Source: Lucinisca nassula (Eukaryota > Mollusca > Bivalvia > Lucinida > Lucinidae). From it: a DNA stretch of 64,000 nucleotides. The translations under genes and the position numbers were made by a program. The notes below the pieces were generated by a model. The model was not told the origin of the DNA. It made no database searches and saw only the letters and a program-made list of their open reading frames with translations. Position 1 is the first letter of the stretch, and each line of letters opens with the position of its first letter. Positions 49,091 through 58,462 of this stretch are shown one piece after another. The stretch covers positions 98,521,497 to 98,585,496 of the forward strand of contig OY757020.1 of assembly GCA_963580285.1 (NCBI GenBank), given 5' to 3'.

Positions 49091-49167
49091 TCATCACGCT
49101 AACAAGTCCGTGAAAAGTACACCCCCTTACACCCCACTTTATATAGAGAAAACAGGGATTAACGGGG

Positions 49168-49280
49168 GTCTACATTATTTTCCTTATTTCTGCTCCTAGA
49201 CATAGGTTGTGGGTACTCGTTAGGACCGCCTCAACGAGCACCCACAACCTATGCTTGCTTTATAAATAAGGAAAATATTA
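49168..49280. repeat. Snap-back palindrome P4 (loop deleted)
   Basis: TTCCTTATTTCTGCTCC, ACATAGGTTGTGGGTACTCG and TTAGGACCGCCTCAAC, then directly GAGCACCCACAACCTATG. The right GGCGGTTCTAA arm is deleted. The accompanying 'CCCCACTTTATATAGAGAAA' segment lies to the left (49,130). Confidence 0.82.
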
Positions 49281-49390
49281 TCGATAGTCAGAAAAATAGC
49301 CATTTTTGACATCACGTGAACAAGTCCGTGAAATAAAGACCCCCTAAACCCCACTTTATATAGAGAAAACTGGGGTTTACGGGGGTAAAC

Positions 49391-49509
49391 ATTATTATCC
49401 ATATTTCTGCTCCAAGACATAGGTTGTGGGTACTCGTTAGAACCGCCTCAATGAGGCGGTTCTAACGAGCATCCAAAACCTATGTTTGGAGCAGGAATAA
49501 GGAAAATAT
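49391..49509. repeat. Snap-back palindrome P5
   Basis: Complete hairpin arms (GGTTGTGGGTACTCGTTAGA and the complement) around CCTCAATGAGG. The usual partner segment lies at 49,305-49,390 and the downstream ATGCACTATG...CGCACGGGT segment is split by SINE M2. Confidence 0.88.
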
Positions 49510-49580
49510 CACAAATTTTCTTCAGAAAAAAAGGACCTTTTTTGAGGTTCGAAAAATGCACTTCATCACACGGATGTGTT

Positions 49581-49818
49581 TTTTTTTTGTTTTTTTTTTG
49601 GTTTGGGTTTTACGGCCCTTTCAAGATTATTTCACTCATATCGAGCCGATCGTTCATCAGAGGTGGGCGAAAACCGCAGTACCCGGAGAAAAACCACCTG
49701 ACCTTCCGTTGCAGAACTTGGCGTCTCACACGTGGCCCGAGCGAGGCTCGAACCTACGGCGGTGAGAGCCCTTATGACTAAGAGTAAGCGCTCTTATCCA
49801 CTAGGCCACGGAGGCCCG
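49581..49818 (-). mobile_element. tRNA-derived SINE (family M), copy M2, with 15-bp target-site duplication
   Basis: Complete SINE on the minus strand: tRNA head GGGCCTCCGTGGCCTAGTGG at the right, box B GGTTCGAGCC, core CCTTCCGTTGCAGAAC (plus-strand reading), and an A-rich tail (plus-strand T tract from 49,581). It is flanked by the identical 15-mer TCACACGGATGTGTT at 49,566-49,580 and 49,819-49,833, the signature of LINE-mediated insertion. It landed in the downstream part of repeat P5. Confidence 0.93.
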
Positions 49819-49833
49819 TCACACGGATGTGTT

Positions 49834-50640
49834 ATCGTAATGGATGTGAAAAATGCACTATGTCGCACGGGTTTGTTATCGTAATGTTCGACAATGATTT
49901 CTCAGAAACTACAAAAGCTAGAAACCTCAAAACTAGCTATGCAATAATAATGATGACTTCAGTGTTCTCTTCTTTCTCTCCACATGGGACAAGTTTATAT
50001 TTTTAAAGATTTCTCAGGATCTGTAAAAGCTAAAAGCTGTTAACATTGTATAGTTTGCAACGATGATGGCTTTTATTGTCTAAGAGACAATGTGCTTTCT
50101 CAGCAAATTTGTTCTTGTAGTCTTTTCATTCTTCATATAGACTAGTTTTGAATTTTCGTCAAAGGTTTCTGACAAACTATAAGGACAGTCGGCAGAGAAC
50201 TCTTCAGTAAAAAGAAACAAAGAACGGCTATCTTTCCCGCCATTTTTCTCATTTGGTGGAAGTGGAAGCTTCGGTTTTTATCGCTAAAATTTGATCATTA
50301 TTAAAGAGTTTTTTTAAAGCAAAATGTGGCTGATTATTTTATCGACACTCATCAGAAATAAAAGGAAATATACAGCGCAACAATGTAGAGTAAGTCTTTG
50401 TCAGAGGTATGAGACGGATTTAAAATATTTCTTGTGCATATTTGGTAAGGTCATTAAGCAGAATACCTTTGTTTACACCTCCGAAATTGGCGGACCTCAG
50501 CGGAAGTGCCGTCACGCCGATTGTCCTTATAAAAGGTTGGAATGCCGTGATAGATATCATGTCAGTCTTTTATTCTCTTTCTCTGCATATGGGAAAATGT
50601 TAAATGTTCGGTCGGACAACTTGGTGGGCAATGCAATAAA
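49834..50640. other. Spacer with old repeat, upstream of ADA exon
   Basis: Diverged copies of the GATTTCTCAGAAACTACAAAAGC repeat. The 215-aa frame 50,324-50,971 ends inside a SINE-like fragment and has no domain, so I do not call it a gene. No additional ADA exon (for example one carrying the HVHLDG metal-binding motif) is visible here. Confidence 0.4.
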
Positions 50641-50644
50641 AATG

Positions 50645-50800
50645 ACGTTTGTTAAGGACGGCTTTGCCTGGGTAGGCTTAGATCCTCTAAGCGGTTTACC
50701 AGTACTCATGTGCGGGTCGGCTTCAGCTCTGCGTGGAAGCATCATGCAGCCCATATATTTCTTCAAGCCCCGATGGGCGGGGGCCAAAGTGCAGCCCATA
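50645..50800 (-). mobile_element. SINE-like family S2, partial copy
   Basis: Matches the 5' half of the S2 family in reverse: TTTGCCTGGGTAGGCTTAGA, CTCTGCGTGGAAGCATCATG and TTCTTCAAGCCCCGATGGG. Confidence 0.75.
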
Positions 50801-51059
50801 TATAGCATGTATGGAGAACACTATTATTTAAGTGCTTTCTCTTTACTGCATTTTTTTACATTACGCACATGCGTAATATGCGTAATGGGATACGCCTATG
50901 AATGGGCTTTCTCCACACGTTTGCGCATTTTTTCATTCTTCTGGTCATCAAAGATTAATCGGGAACTATAAAAGCTAGAAGCTTCAACTTTCGTGTGCTG
51001 TACGGCGTCTGATCCGGGACTACACTGTTTTCCAACGTCCAAAGAAGGGGCGCTAGGCA

Positions 51060-51245
51060 TATATTGGTTAACAAGCTCGTTAGGTATCAAAACGGTATCT
51101 GTTCTAGCAAGTACAATATATAATGCTCTGGTTATATTGCTGGAAAAAATTTGAGTAGCTTTAGCATTTCCAAAAGCCACTCACATTTGTTTCAGCGAAA
51201 ATATGAGTATATCGCCATATTAGGTGGTCAGAGTTTTATCGATAC
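51060..51245. mobile_element. Diverged T1-family MITE just upstream of ADA exon A
   Basis: Aligns with the interior of T1: GGTTAACAAGCTCGTTAG, TATATTGCTGGAAAAAATTTGAG, CCACTCACATTTGTTTCAGC, GTTTTATCGATAC. Terminal repeats are lost. It ends about 26 bp before the splice acceptor of exon A. Confidence 0.7.
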
Positions 51246-51271
51246 AGCTGTGTGATGTGTTTCTTTTGCAG

Positions 51272-51528
51272 GGGTAGCAAGTCGGCCCTTAGTAGGGTTG
51301 CATATGAGTTCTGTGAGGATTCGGCAAAACAAGATATTTGGTACACGGAGGTCCGGTACTGTCCGCACCTTTTTTCTGACTCCATAGAAAACCCAGACAA
51401 TGCCAAAACCAAGGGCAATTTTACACCGAGAGACGCTATAGTTGCGATAAATGAAGGCTTGTCTAAAGGAATGAAAGATTTTGGAATAAAAGTTTATTCA
51501 ATATTGTGTTGTATGACACATAGGCCTG
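51272..51528 (+). CDS. ADA: Adenosine deaminase, internal exon A
   Basis: ADA hydrolyses adenosine and deoxyadenosine to inosine and deoxyinosine in purine salvage. This 257-bp exon follows TTTCTTTTGCAG and ends before GTAAGT. Translated in its only long frame it gives VAYEFCEDSAKQDIWYTEVR, then YCPHL, then after a variable stretch FTPRDAIVAINEGLSKGMKD and FGIKVYSILCCMTHRP. These are hallmark ADA blocks (AYEF.E..AK.....EVRY.PHL and FG.K.RSILCCMRHQP). The exon starts with the third base of a codon and ends with the first base of the next, and the next exon supplies the missing two. The region before it (metal-binding HVHLDG) was not found, so the gene extends upstream or has a long intron. The frame reading through the acceptor to 51,252 is not coding. 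Confidence 0.93.
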
Positions 51529-51654
51529 GTAAGTTTATTCATTAACTGACTGTTGATAAAAAAGTTTTACTCTGTAGCGCAGAAAACGTCGGCCACTGCA
51601 ATGCTAGGCGAAGTCGCCGCATCTGTGCTTTGGTTCCAATCATAGTACAAACCC

Positions 51655-54318
51655 AAACAAGAGGGCCCAATGGCCCTATATCGCTCACCTGTGTACCAGA
51701 AAATCATTAGTGTAGGAGACCACTTGAAATTGCTACATACTAAATATCTAAGCTCAGGCAAAGCCGTGTCCATGCTTATAAACCCTATTGGTTTCATTGG
51801 GCGACAGGGCCTGAGATGTAATTTCATCTCAATGTCGGGTAAAAGTCCAACAAAATTGGAAGAGACATCTCCAAAATGACCTATACAGTGTGGACGGGGA
51901 TGTAAAACCTCAAATCAAACAAAATCTGTGCCTTATGGTTTTGGGAAAGAAGATTTTTTTTAGGTTTTTTTTTCAGTATAAGTCTATAGAAGCTAATGAG
52001 CCCTGGGGCTTGGCCACTTTTGACTCAAAGAGCATGGTTAGCAGGATTTATGTAGGCGACCATTTTATGTTGCTATATACTAAATATCTAAGGTCTGTAT
52101 TTCATGGTTTCAAAGATGTTTGAAGCTTTTTTCCATTATAAGTTTGTTGGCGTTAAGGGGCCACAGATTTTGGCCAATTTGTTCCCCAGGGGCATAATTG
52201 GCGAGATTCATGTAGGCGACCACTCGACATTGCTACATGCTAAATACCTAGGCTATGGGACTTATGGTTTCAGAGAAGAAGATTTTTGAAGATTTTTTTC
52301 TCCATTTCAAGTTTTTTTTGTGTGTGTTTTTTTTTTTTAATTTAAGGGCCCTGTGGTTTCAGAGAAGAAGATTTTTGAAGTTTTTTCCAATTGTAAGTCT
52401 ATGGAAGCCGTGGGGTGTGGCCAATTTGGATCCCAGGGTTATAACTGGCAGGATTTATGTAGGTGGCCACTTGACATTGCTACATGCTAAAAATCTAAGC
52501 TCTGGGCCTAATGGTTTCATAGAAGAAGATTTTTTAAGTTTTTTTTTTCCATTATAATTCTATTGGAGCTGATGAGCTTGGGCGTGGCCAATTTTGACCC
52601 CAGGGGCAGGGTAAGCAGGATTTATATAGCTGGCTATTTTATGTTGCTAGATACTAAATATCTAAGTTCTGTGCTTCACAGTTTCTGAGAAGAAGATTTT
52701 TGAAGCTTTTTTCCATTATGAATCTATGGGAGCTAAGGGGCCCCGGGACGTGGCCCATTTGGACCCCAGGGGCATGATAAGCAGGAAATATGTAGGTGAT
52801 CACTTGCCGTTGCTACATGCTAAATATCTAAGCTCTGGGCCCTGTGGTTCCAGAGAAGAAGATTTTTGAAACTTTTTTTTCCATTATGAGTCTATGGGAG
52901 CTAAGGGGGTCCCAGGGTGTGGCCCATTTGGACCCCAGGGGCATGATTGGCAGGATTTATGTAGATGACCACTTGTCATTGCCACATGCTAAATATCTGA
53001 GCTCTGGGCCATGTGGTTTCAGAGAAGAAGATTTTTGAAGTTTTTTTTCCATTATGAGTCTATGGGAGCTAAGGGGCCACGGGGCGTGGCCCATTTGGAC
53101 CCCACTGGCATGATTGGCAGGATTTATGTAGCTGACCACTTGCCATTGCTACATGCTAAATATCTAAGCTCTGGGCCCTGTGGTTTCAGAGAAGAAGATT
53201 TTTGAAGCTTTTTTCCATTATGAGTATAGGAGCTAAGGGGCCCCGGGGCGTGGTCCGTTTGGACCCAAGGGACATGCTTGGCAGGAATTATGTAGGTGAC
53301 CACTTGCCGTTACTACGTGCTTAATATCTAAGCTCTGGGCCCTGTGGTTTCAGAGAAGAAGATTTTTGAAGCTTTTTTTTCCAATCTGAGTCTATGGGAG
53401 CTAAGGGGCCCCGGGGCGTGGCCCATTTGGAACCCAGGGACATGATAGGCAGGAATTATGTAGGTGACCACTTGTCGTTACCACATGCTGAATATCTAAG
53501 CTCTGGGCCCTGTGGTTTCAGAGAAGAAGATTTTTGAAGCTTTTTTTCCATTATGAGTCTATGGGAGCTAAGGGGCCCCGGGGTGTGGCCAATTAGGACC
53601 CCAGGGGCATGATTGGCAGGAATTATGTAGGTGACCACTTGCCGTTGCTACATGCTAAATACCTAAGCTCTGGGCCCTGCGGTTTCAGAGAAGAAGGTTT
53701 TTGAAGCTTTGTTTTTCCATTATGAGTCTATGGGAGCTAAGGGGCACCGGGGGTGTGGCCAATTTGGACCCCAGGTGCATGATTGGCATGAATTATGTAG
53801 GTGACCCGTTGCAGTTGCTACATGCTAAATATCTAAGCTTTGGGCCCTGTGGTTTCCGAGAAGAAGATTTTTGAAGCTTTTTTTTCCATTATGAGTCTAT
53901 AGGAATTAAGGGGCCCCGGGGTGTGGCCAATTTGGACCCCAGGGTAATGATTGGCAGGATTTATGTAGATGACCACTTGACATTGTTACAAGCTTCATAT
54001 CTAATCTCTGGGCCCAGTGGTTTCAGAGAGGAAGATATTTTAATTTTTTCCCATTGTAAGTCTATGGGAGCTATTTGTTTCCATGGCAACCAGAATTCCA
54101 TTCTGATCAGCCCAAAAACCTTATGCAGCCTTTCCCCCTACCTGATTATGCATCTCATGAAATTTGATCAAGATTGGCCATGGGGTATTAGAGATATACT
54201 TATTTGAAATTGTTTACGGACGCACGGACGCACAGACGGACGCACGCACGACGGACGAAGAACAAAAAGTGATCACAAAAGCTCACCTCGTCACTACGTG
54301 ACAGGTGAGCTAATAAAA
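51655..54318 (+). mobile_element. Helitron-like element H3 with 168-bp tandem core, intronic
   Basis: The head AACAAGAGGGCCCAATGGCC then CTATATCGCTCACCTG begins at 51,655. The tail at 54,258-54,318 runs ACAAAAAGTGATCACAAAAG, an AGCT-bounded hairpin with stem GTCAC-TAC-GTGAC, then AGGTGAGCTAATA. In between are about twelve tandem units of 160-170 bp marked by AGAGAAGAAGATTTTTGAAG (52,276, 52,358, 52,517, 52,682, 52,850, 53,018, 53,187, 53,355, 53,519, 53,688, 53,853, 54,023), each with CATTATGAGTCTATGGGAGC and GACCACTTGCCGTTGCTACA. An S2 SINE 3' end (51,767-51,925) is nested near the head. No transposase is encoded. Confidence 0.65.
51767..51925 (+). mobile_element. SINE-like family S2, 3' fragment nested in H3
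   Basis: CCCTATTGGTTTCATTGGGC, then GACAGGGCCTGAGATGTAAT, GTCGGGTAAAAGTCC and GACGGGGATGTAAAACCTCA, ending at CAAATCAAACAAA. Same 3' end as the complete S2 copies. Confidence 0.8.
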
Positions 54319-54399
54319 AAGGGAATAGGTGCGGAAGGGAGGGAGTGACATAGGGAGGGGATCGGGTGATAAGACATTATCCGCCATGTTTTACAAGAT

Positions 54400-54535
54400 T
54401 GTTTCGCTCACCAGAGCCGAAGGCTTCGGGGAAGCTTATAGTATAGACAGTGGTCTGTCGTCGTCGTATCGAACCCCCGTCCTCCTGATCACCAGTCAGA
54501 CGCGCATCGGACTGAGCTACCAAGGCAGGCAAAGG
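54400..54535 (-). mobile_element. tRNA-like element with Helitron-like tail
   Basis: Minus strand: GCCTGCCTTGGTAGCTCAGT (box A-like), anticodon arm-like TCTGACTGGTGATCAGG, then box B-like GGGGGTTCGATAC, then GACGACGACAG, and at the far end GAAGCCTTCGGCTCTGGTGA with GCGAAA. The acceptor ends do not pair, so it is not a functional tRNA; it looks like a tRNA-derived SINE head joined to the tail hairpin seen in H1 and the miniature elements. Confidence 0.55.
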
Positions 54536-54847
54536 TATGATTACAGTACACACAACATACATTGTCAAGATAAAAAAGAAAATTATCCGCTATACATGTA
54601 TATTAATATCTACAGTCATGGAATATTATTCCTAGGGACTCAGCATGAGTTCGAGACAACAGTGGTAAGCGAGCCATCGGTATTCGAGCAATCGATGTTT
54701 TACTGCACATCTCCGGTATGTTATTATCCCTCAGCGGCTCGTATTACCTCTGTCTCGAAATCATTGTAATGATCCCCAAGGTGTTTAAGCATCGCAAGTT
54801 CAATAACTGAGTTAGTGTATATCCCTTACCACTCTCTAGGCTAATTC

Positions 54848-54992
54848 AGCAGACGACAAATTGTCGATAATTTTCTTATTTTTCCCAGCTAACAGGACTC
54901 GACATCTCATGCAAATTGTCTTCCGATGCATGAGATGTCAAATCTTGTTTTCTACGAAAATTAGAAAAAAATATTTCATAATGTCGTCTGCT
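54848..54992. mobile_element. MITE T3a just upstream of ADA exon B
   Basis: Terminal inverted repeats AGCAGACGACA and TGTCGTCTGCT, with a nested perfect palindrome GACATCTCATGCA / TGCATGAGATGTC (54,901-54,913 and 54,927-54,939). The wider segment 54,823-55,021 matches 59,706-59,903. It ends about 55 bp before the exon B acceptor. Confidence 0.75.
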
Positions 54993-55047
54993 GCGAAAAA
55001 ATACCCAGCATGCACAGCGGTAAAACGTCATGGTATCCATTTTTCAG

Positions 55048-55178
55048 ATTGGTCAAAAGAGATTCTGGAACTGTGCAAAGAATTCAAAGATGATGGTGTG
55101 ATAGGAATAGATTTAGCAGGCCAAGAGTTTAACCCCGGTGTTGATCCAGATGACTGTGCCCATAGAAAAGTTTTTATG
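55048..55178 (+). CDS. ADA: Adenosine deaminase, internal exon B
   Basis: 131 bp between CCATTTTTCAG and GTAGGT. With the single base carried from exon A it reads DWSKEILELCKEFKDDGVIG, then IDLAGQEFNPGVDPDDCAHR, then KVFM. WS.E..ELC.K, the IDLAG block (its glycine contacts the purine in characterised ADAs) and the acidic stretch after it match the ADA family in order directly after the CCMRHQP-type end of exon A. It ends in phase 0. GQE replaces the usual GDE, a small difference that does not touch a catalytic residue. The frame continuing upstream from 54,861 is intron and MITE. Confidence 0.93.
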
Positions 55179-55238
55179 GTAGGTTTACCTCTTATTCTGC
55201 CAAAATTGTTGTTGTTTCATCTGCTGTTGCTGTTGCAG

Positions 55239-55290
<52 letters not shown>
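55239..55290 (+). repeat. (ACT)n microsatellite
   Basis: About 17 uninterrupted ACT/CTA units. A Leu-rich frame across it (54,861-55,307) is an artefact. SINE M3 begins immediately after. Confidence 0.97.
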
Positions 55291-55291
<1 letters not shown>

Positions 55292-55485
55292 GGCCTCCGT
55301 GACCTAGTGGATAAGAGCACTGACTCTAAATCATTCGGTCCCTCACCGCTCTGGTTCGCCTGGTTCTGCAACGTAAGGTCAGGTTGTTTTTCTCCGGGTA
55401 ATACGGTTTACGCCCACTTCTGACTAACGATCGGCTCAATTTAAGTGAAATAATCTTGAAAGAGCCGTTTAACCAAAAATAAACT
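55291..55485 (+). mobile_element. tRNA-derived SINE (family M), copy M3
   Basis: Head TGGCCTCCGTGACCTAGTGG with box A intact; box B damaged by a deletion (GGTTCGCCTGG). Core TTTTTCTCCGGGTAATACGG and end TCTTGAAAGAGCCG present. Confidence 0.82.
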
Positions 55486-55528
55486 GCTACTACTACTACA
55501 ACAACTACTACTACTTCTTGGACCACAA

Positions 55529-55740
55529 GGGGCCTCCTTGGCCAAATGGTAATTATTTGGTTTCCCAACGCTGTGGTTCTCGCCCCGCTCGGGCCATATG
55601 TGAGACGCCAAGTTCTGCAAAGGAAGGTCAGGTGGTTTTACTCCGGGAACTCCGGTTTGTGCCCACACCTGCTTAACGAACGGCTCGACGTACATGAAAT
55701 AGTCTAGAAAGGGCTGTAAAACCAAAATCAAGAAAGAAAA
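55529..55740 (+). mobile_element. tRNA-derived SINE (family M), copy M4
   Basis: Head GGGGCCTCCTTGGCCAAATGG, core TTTTACTCCGGGAACTCCGG and end AAGGGCTGTAAAACC; about 80-85% similar to M5 by eye. Confidence 0.8.
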
Positions 55741-55945
55741 TGCTGCCACCGCCACAACCACCACCACCACTTCCACTACTTCAATTGCTACTATTACACC
55801 TACTCTTACTGCAACTACTGCGATTAGAAGAAGAAGTGTTGGTGATAGTGGTTGAGGTAGTAGTAGCGGTAGTAGTAGTATAAGAAGTAGTATTAGGAAG
55901 GGTAGTAGTAGTATAACTATTTGTAGCGGTGATGGTGATGATGGT
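55741..55945 (+). repeat. Imperfect trinucleotide tract (ACC/ACT then AGT/GGT)
   Basis: CCACC/TACTAC-type triplets to about 55,830, then GTAGTAG/GGTGATGG triplets to 55,945, i.e. a strand switch of the same triplet composition. Low-complexity frames here are not genes. Confidence 0.85.
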
Positions 55946-55949
55946 GGTG

Positions 55950-56235
55950 ATTTGTTTATGGTGTTTGATCTGTGTAGGTCATTTTGGAGACGTTGCTTCC
56001 AATTTTTTGTGGGGCTTTTACCCGACATTGAGATGAAATGACATCTCAAGCCCTGTCGCCCAATGAAACCAATAAGGTTTATAAGCATGGACGGTCCGAC
56101 TCGCACCGCTTTGCCTGGGTAGGCTTAGATCCTCTAAGAGGTTCACCAGTGCTCGTGTGCGGTGGGTTTCAGCTCTGCGTGGCAGCATCATGCAGCCCAT
56201 CAATTTCTTCAAGCCCCGATGGGCGGGGCCGGATG
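55950..56235 (-). mobile_element. SINE-like family S2, full copy (minus)
   Basis: Reverse complement of the S2 consensus, from GTTTGATCTGTGTAGGTCAT at its 3' end to TTCTTCAAGCCCCGATGGGC at its 5' end. Head-to-head with the copy at 56,512, separated by triplet repeats. Confidence 0.85.
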
Positions 56236-56511
56236 GAGGTGGCAGTAGTAGTAGTAGGCGCAGTAGAAAGAGTAATAGTAGTAGTAGTTTGTTGTGGTTG
56301 TAGTGTTAGTAGTAGTAGCAATACTATGTTAGTAGAAGTAGCAGTATTACTACTACTAGTACTACTGCTACCTCTACTACTACTGCTGCTACTACTACTA
56401 CTACCAATAATACTGCTACTACTACAACTACTACCATTGCTACTACTATCTTTACCAATACTACTGCTACTACTACTACTACTACTACTGCTACTACTAC
56501 TATTTCTCCCA
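56236..56511. repeat. Imperfect (AGT/ACT)n trinucleotide tract between two S2 copies
   Basis: AGTAGTAGTA-rich to about 56,335, then TACTACTACTA-rich to 56,511, so this tract also switches strand in the middle and is itself roughly self-complementary. Poly-Ser and poly-Leu/Val frames on both strands are by-products. Confidence 0.88.
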
Positions 56512-56800
56512 TAGGGACTTGAAGAAATATATGGGCTGTATGATGCTTCCACGCAGAGCTGAATCCGGCCCGCACACTAGTACTGGTAAACTGCTTAGAG
56601 GATCTAAGCCTGTCCAGGAACCGGGGTATTAGGCGGACCGTCCATGCTAATAAACCCTATTGGTTTCATTGGGCGACAGGGCTTGAGATGTCATTTCATC
56701 TCAGTGTCGGGTAAAAGTCCCACAAAATTGGAAGCAACGTCTCCGAAATGACCTTTACAGGGTTGACGGGGACGTTAAACCTCAAATCAAACAAACAAAA
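56512..56800 (+). mobile_element. SINE-like family S2, full copy (plus)
   Basis: CATAGGGACTTGAAGAAATA, GATGCTTCCACGCAGAGCTG, CTAGTACTGGTAAACTGCTT, TTGGTTTCATTGGGCGACAG, GGTAAAAGTCCCACAAAATT, GACGGGGACGTTAAACCTCA, with tail ATCAAACAAACAAAA. The GACGTTAAAC...(CAAA)n end resembles that of other molluscan SINEs. Confidence 0.87.
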
Positions 56801-56834
56801 CTACTATTTCTACCATTGCTACTACTATCTATAC

Positions 56835-57088
56835 GGGCCTCCGTGGCCTAGTGGTTAAGAGCGCTGACTCTTGATCATTAGGTCTCTCAACGCTGTGGTT
56901 CGAGCCTCGCTCGGGTCATATGTGAGACGCCAAGTTCTGCAACGGAAGGTCAGGTGGTTTTTCTCCGGGTACTCCGGTTTTCGCCCACCTCTGATTAACG
57001 ATCGGCTCGATATGAGTGAAATAATCTTGAAAGGGCCGTAAAACCAACCCCCCCCCCCCCAAAAAAAAAACAAAAACAAAAAAAACAA
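56835..57088 (+). mobile_element. tRNA-derived SINE (family M), copy M5, with target-site duplication
   Basis: Best-preserved copy. Box A TGGCCTAGTGG (56,844-56,854) and box B GGTTCGAGCC (56,897-56,906) form an internal Pol III promoter in a tRNA-like head. The core contains TTTTTCTCCGGGTACTCCGG, a motif I associate with the MetaSINE central domain. The tail is C- then A-rich. Flanks ACTACTATCTATAC (56,821-56,834) and ACTACTATCTTTAC (57,089-57,102) are a 13/14 target-site duplication. Confidence 0.92.
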
Positions 57089-57387
57089 ACTACTATCTTT
57101 ACCGCTACTATGTTGCTTGCTAGTTACTTGTATGTATGATAATGGAATGCACGCTGTGAGAAAACCTAAATAACCACCGAAGAAAACAGAGTTTGCAAAT
57201 GCTAATGTTACTGGAATTTTTTTCTAAGTTAATGTAACCTTTTTGACGCACTTAATTATCAGATTTTTTATATATGTTACACAGTTCCACCTCTTAGATG
57301 GTTCCAAATGAAAACCACATCTCTACTATCATATAACATCGCAGCTTTTTATTGGAAAACGTAATGCAATAAACAAAATAAATTTGG

Positions 57388-57690
57388 CCCCCGCCCACAG
57401 GGGCTTGAAGAAATAGATGGGCTACTTGATGCTTCCACGCAGAGCTGAAACCGACCCGCACACGAGTACTGGTAAACCGCTTAGAGGATCTAAGCCTGCC
57501 CAGGCAAAGCGGTGCGAGTCGGACCGTCCATGCTTATAAACCATATTGGTTTCACTGGGCGGCAGAGCTTGACATGTCATTTCATCTCAATGTCGGGTAA
57601 AAGTCCCGCAAAATTGGAAGCAACGTCTTCAAAATGATCTTTACAGTGTTGACGGGGACGTTAAACCTCAAATAAAACAAACAGGAAACA
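57388..57690 (+). mobile_element. SINE-like family S2, full copy
   Basis: GGGGCTTGAAGAAATAGATG to GGGGACGTTAAACCTCAAAT with CAAACAGG tail; all S2 landmarks in order. Confidence 0.87.
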
Positions 57691-57779
57691 AAATAAATTA
57701 GGAAAACATGTCCATGTGAAATAATGGCGTCCAACATGGTGTCAGAAACGACAAATATTAGTAAAAAGTGATAACATCT

Positions 57780-57870
57780 CTCTTATTTCTGCTTCCAATA
57801 TAGATTTCTAGCAGAAACGCGCAAATGAGGCGGTTCTAACGAGTACCCACAATCTATGTTTTAGCAAACA
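57780..57870. repeat. Snap-back palindrome P6 (left arm degraded)
   Basis: TCTTATTTCTGCTTCCAATA then a damaged left arm, and intact right arm TGAGGCGGTTCTAACGAGTA, CCCACAATCTATG. The partner segment (AAACCACACTTTTCTCGATA...) follows at 57,895-57,965. Confidence 0.75.
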
Positions 57871-58335
57871 TAGGGCAGATAATGTATTACCCCTTAAACC
57901 ACACTTTTCTCGATACAGAGTGGGATTTATCGGGTCTTTGTTTCACGGACCTGTTATCGTGATGATAAGCACATGGTAACTGGTGCGTAACGTCATGACG
58001 TCGTCCATGATAACCTTTTTTAAAAAATCTTTTGAGCTGTTTTATCATTATAATCGAATTTAATATCGTTATATTATAAACAGAGACGTACACTCCTGAT
58101 AAGTCATATGAAACTCGTCCAAGGCTCCTTTCAAAAACTACATATGAATACCATTCCCGTTATCACAAACACTGATATCTCAAACTATTGCATACGTAAA
58201 TCAAACTAAAATGTGGGCAATATTGTTTCAGCTATGCAACACGTTCTTGATATTTCAACCCCATTGTATCTCAAACTACTGCTATCGCAAACCAAATATT
58301 CCATTCCTTTGGGAGTTTGAGATAACGAGTATTTG

Positions 58336-58462
58336 TTTATTTGATTTGAGGTTTAACATCCCCGTCAACACTGTAAAGGTCATTTTGGAGACGTTGCTTC
58401 CAATTGTGTGGGACTTTTACCCGACTTTGAAATGTATTGGCATCTCAAGCCCCGTCGCCTGA
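58336..58462 (-). mobile_element. SINE-like family S2, 3' fragment (minus)
   Basis: TTTGATTTGAGGTTTAACAT, CCCCGTCAACACTGTAAAGG, GGAGACGTTGCTTCCAATTG, CATCTCAAGCCCCGTCGCC: the reverse complement of the S2 3' end. Confidence 0.82.

Larger units (their letters stand above)
51529..55047 (+). other. ADA: ADA intron between exons A and B (3.5 kb)
   Basis: The GT (51,529) and AG (55,046-55,047) ends are canonical. The intron holds an S2 fragment, the H3 Helitron-like element (51,655-54,318), a tRNA-like element (54,400-54,535) and MITE T3a. Nothing coding is supported between 51,660 and 54,800; the repeated frames around 52,000-54,200 come from the 168-bp tandem repeat. Confidence 0.85.

Noticed and set aside
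50324..50971. 215-aa ORF upstream of ADA exon A
   Set aside because: Its C-terminal half is a translated S2 SINE fragment and the rest has no recognisable domain; it does not join in phase with exon A.
52255..54207. Series of similar ORFs (HAKYLSSGPCGFREEDF type)
   Set aside because: Each is a fragment of the 168-bp tandem core of H3; frames shift between units and stops are frequent.
54455..54533. Functional tRNA gene on the minus strand
   Set aside because: Box A and box B-like motifs exist, but the acceptor stem does not pair and the sequence continues into a transposon tail.
56038..56552. Leu-rich and Ser-rich ORFs on both strands
   Set aside because: They are translations of imperfect AGT/ACT triplet repeats and SINE S2.
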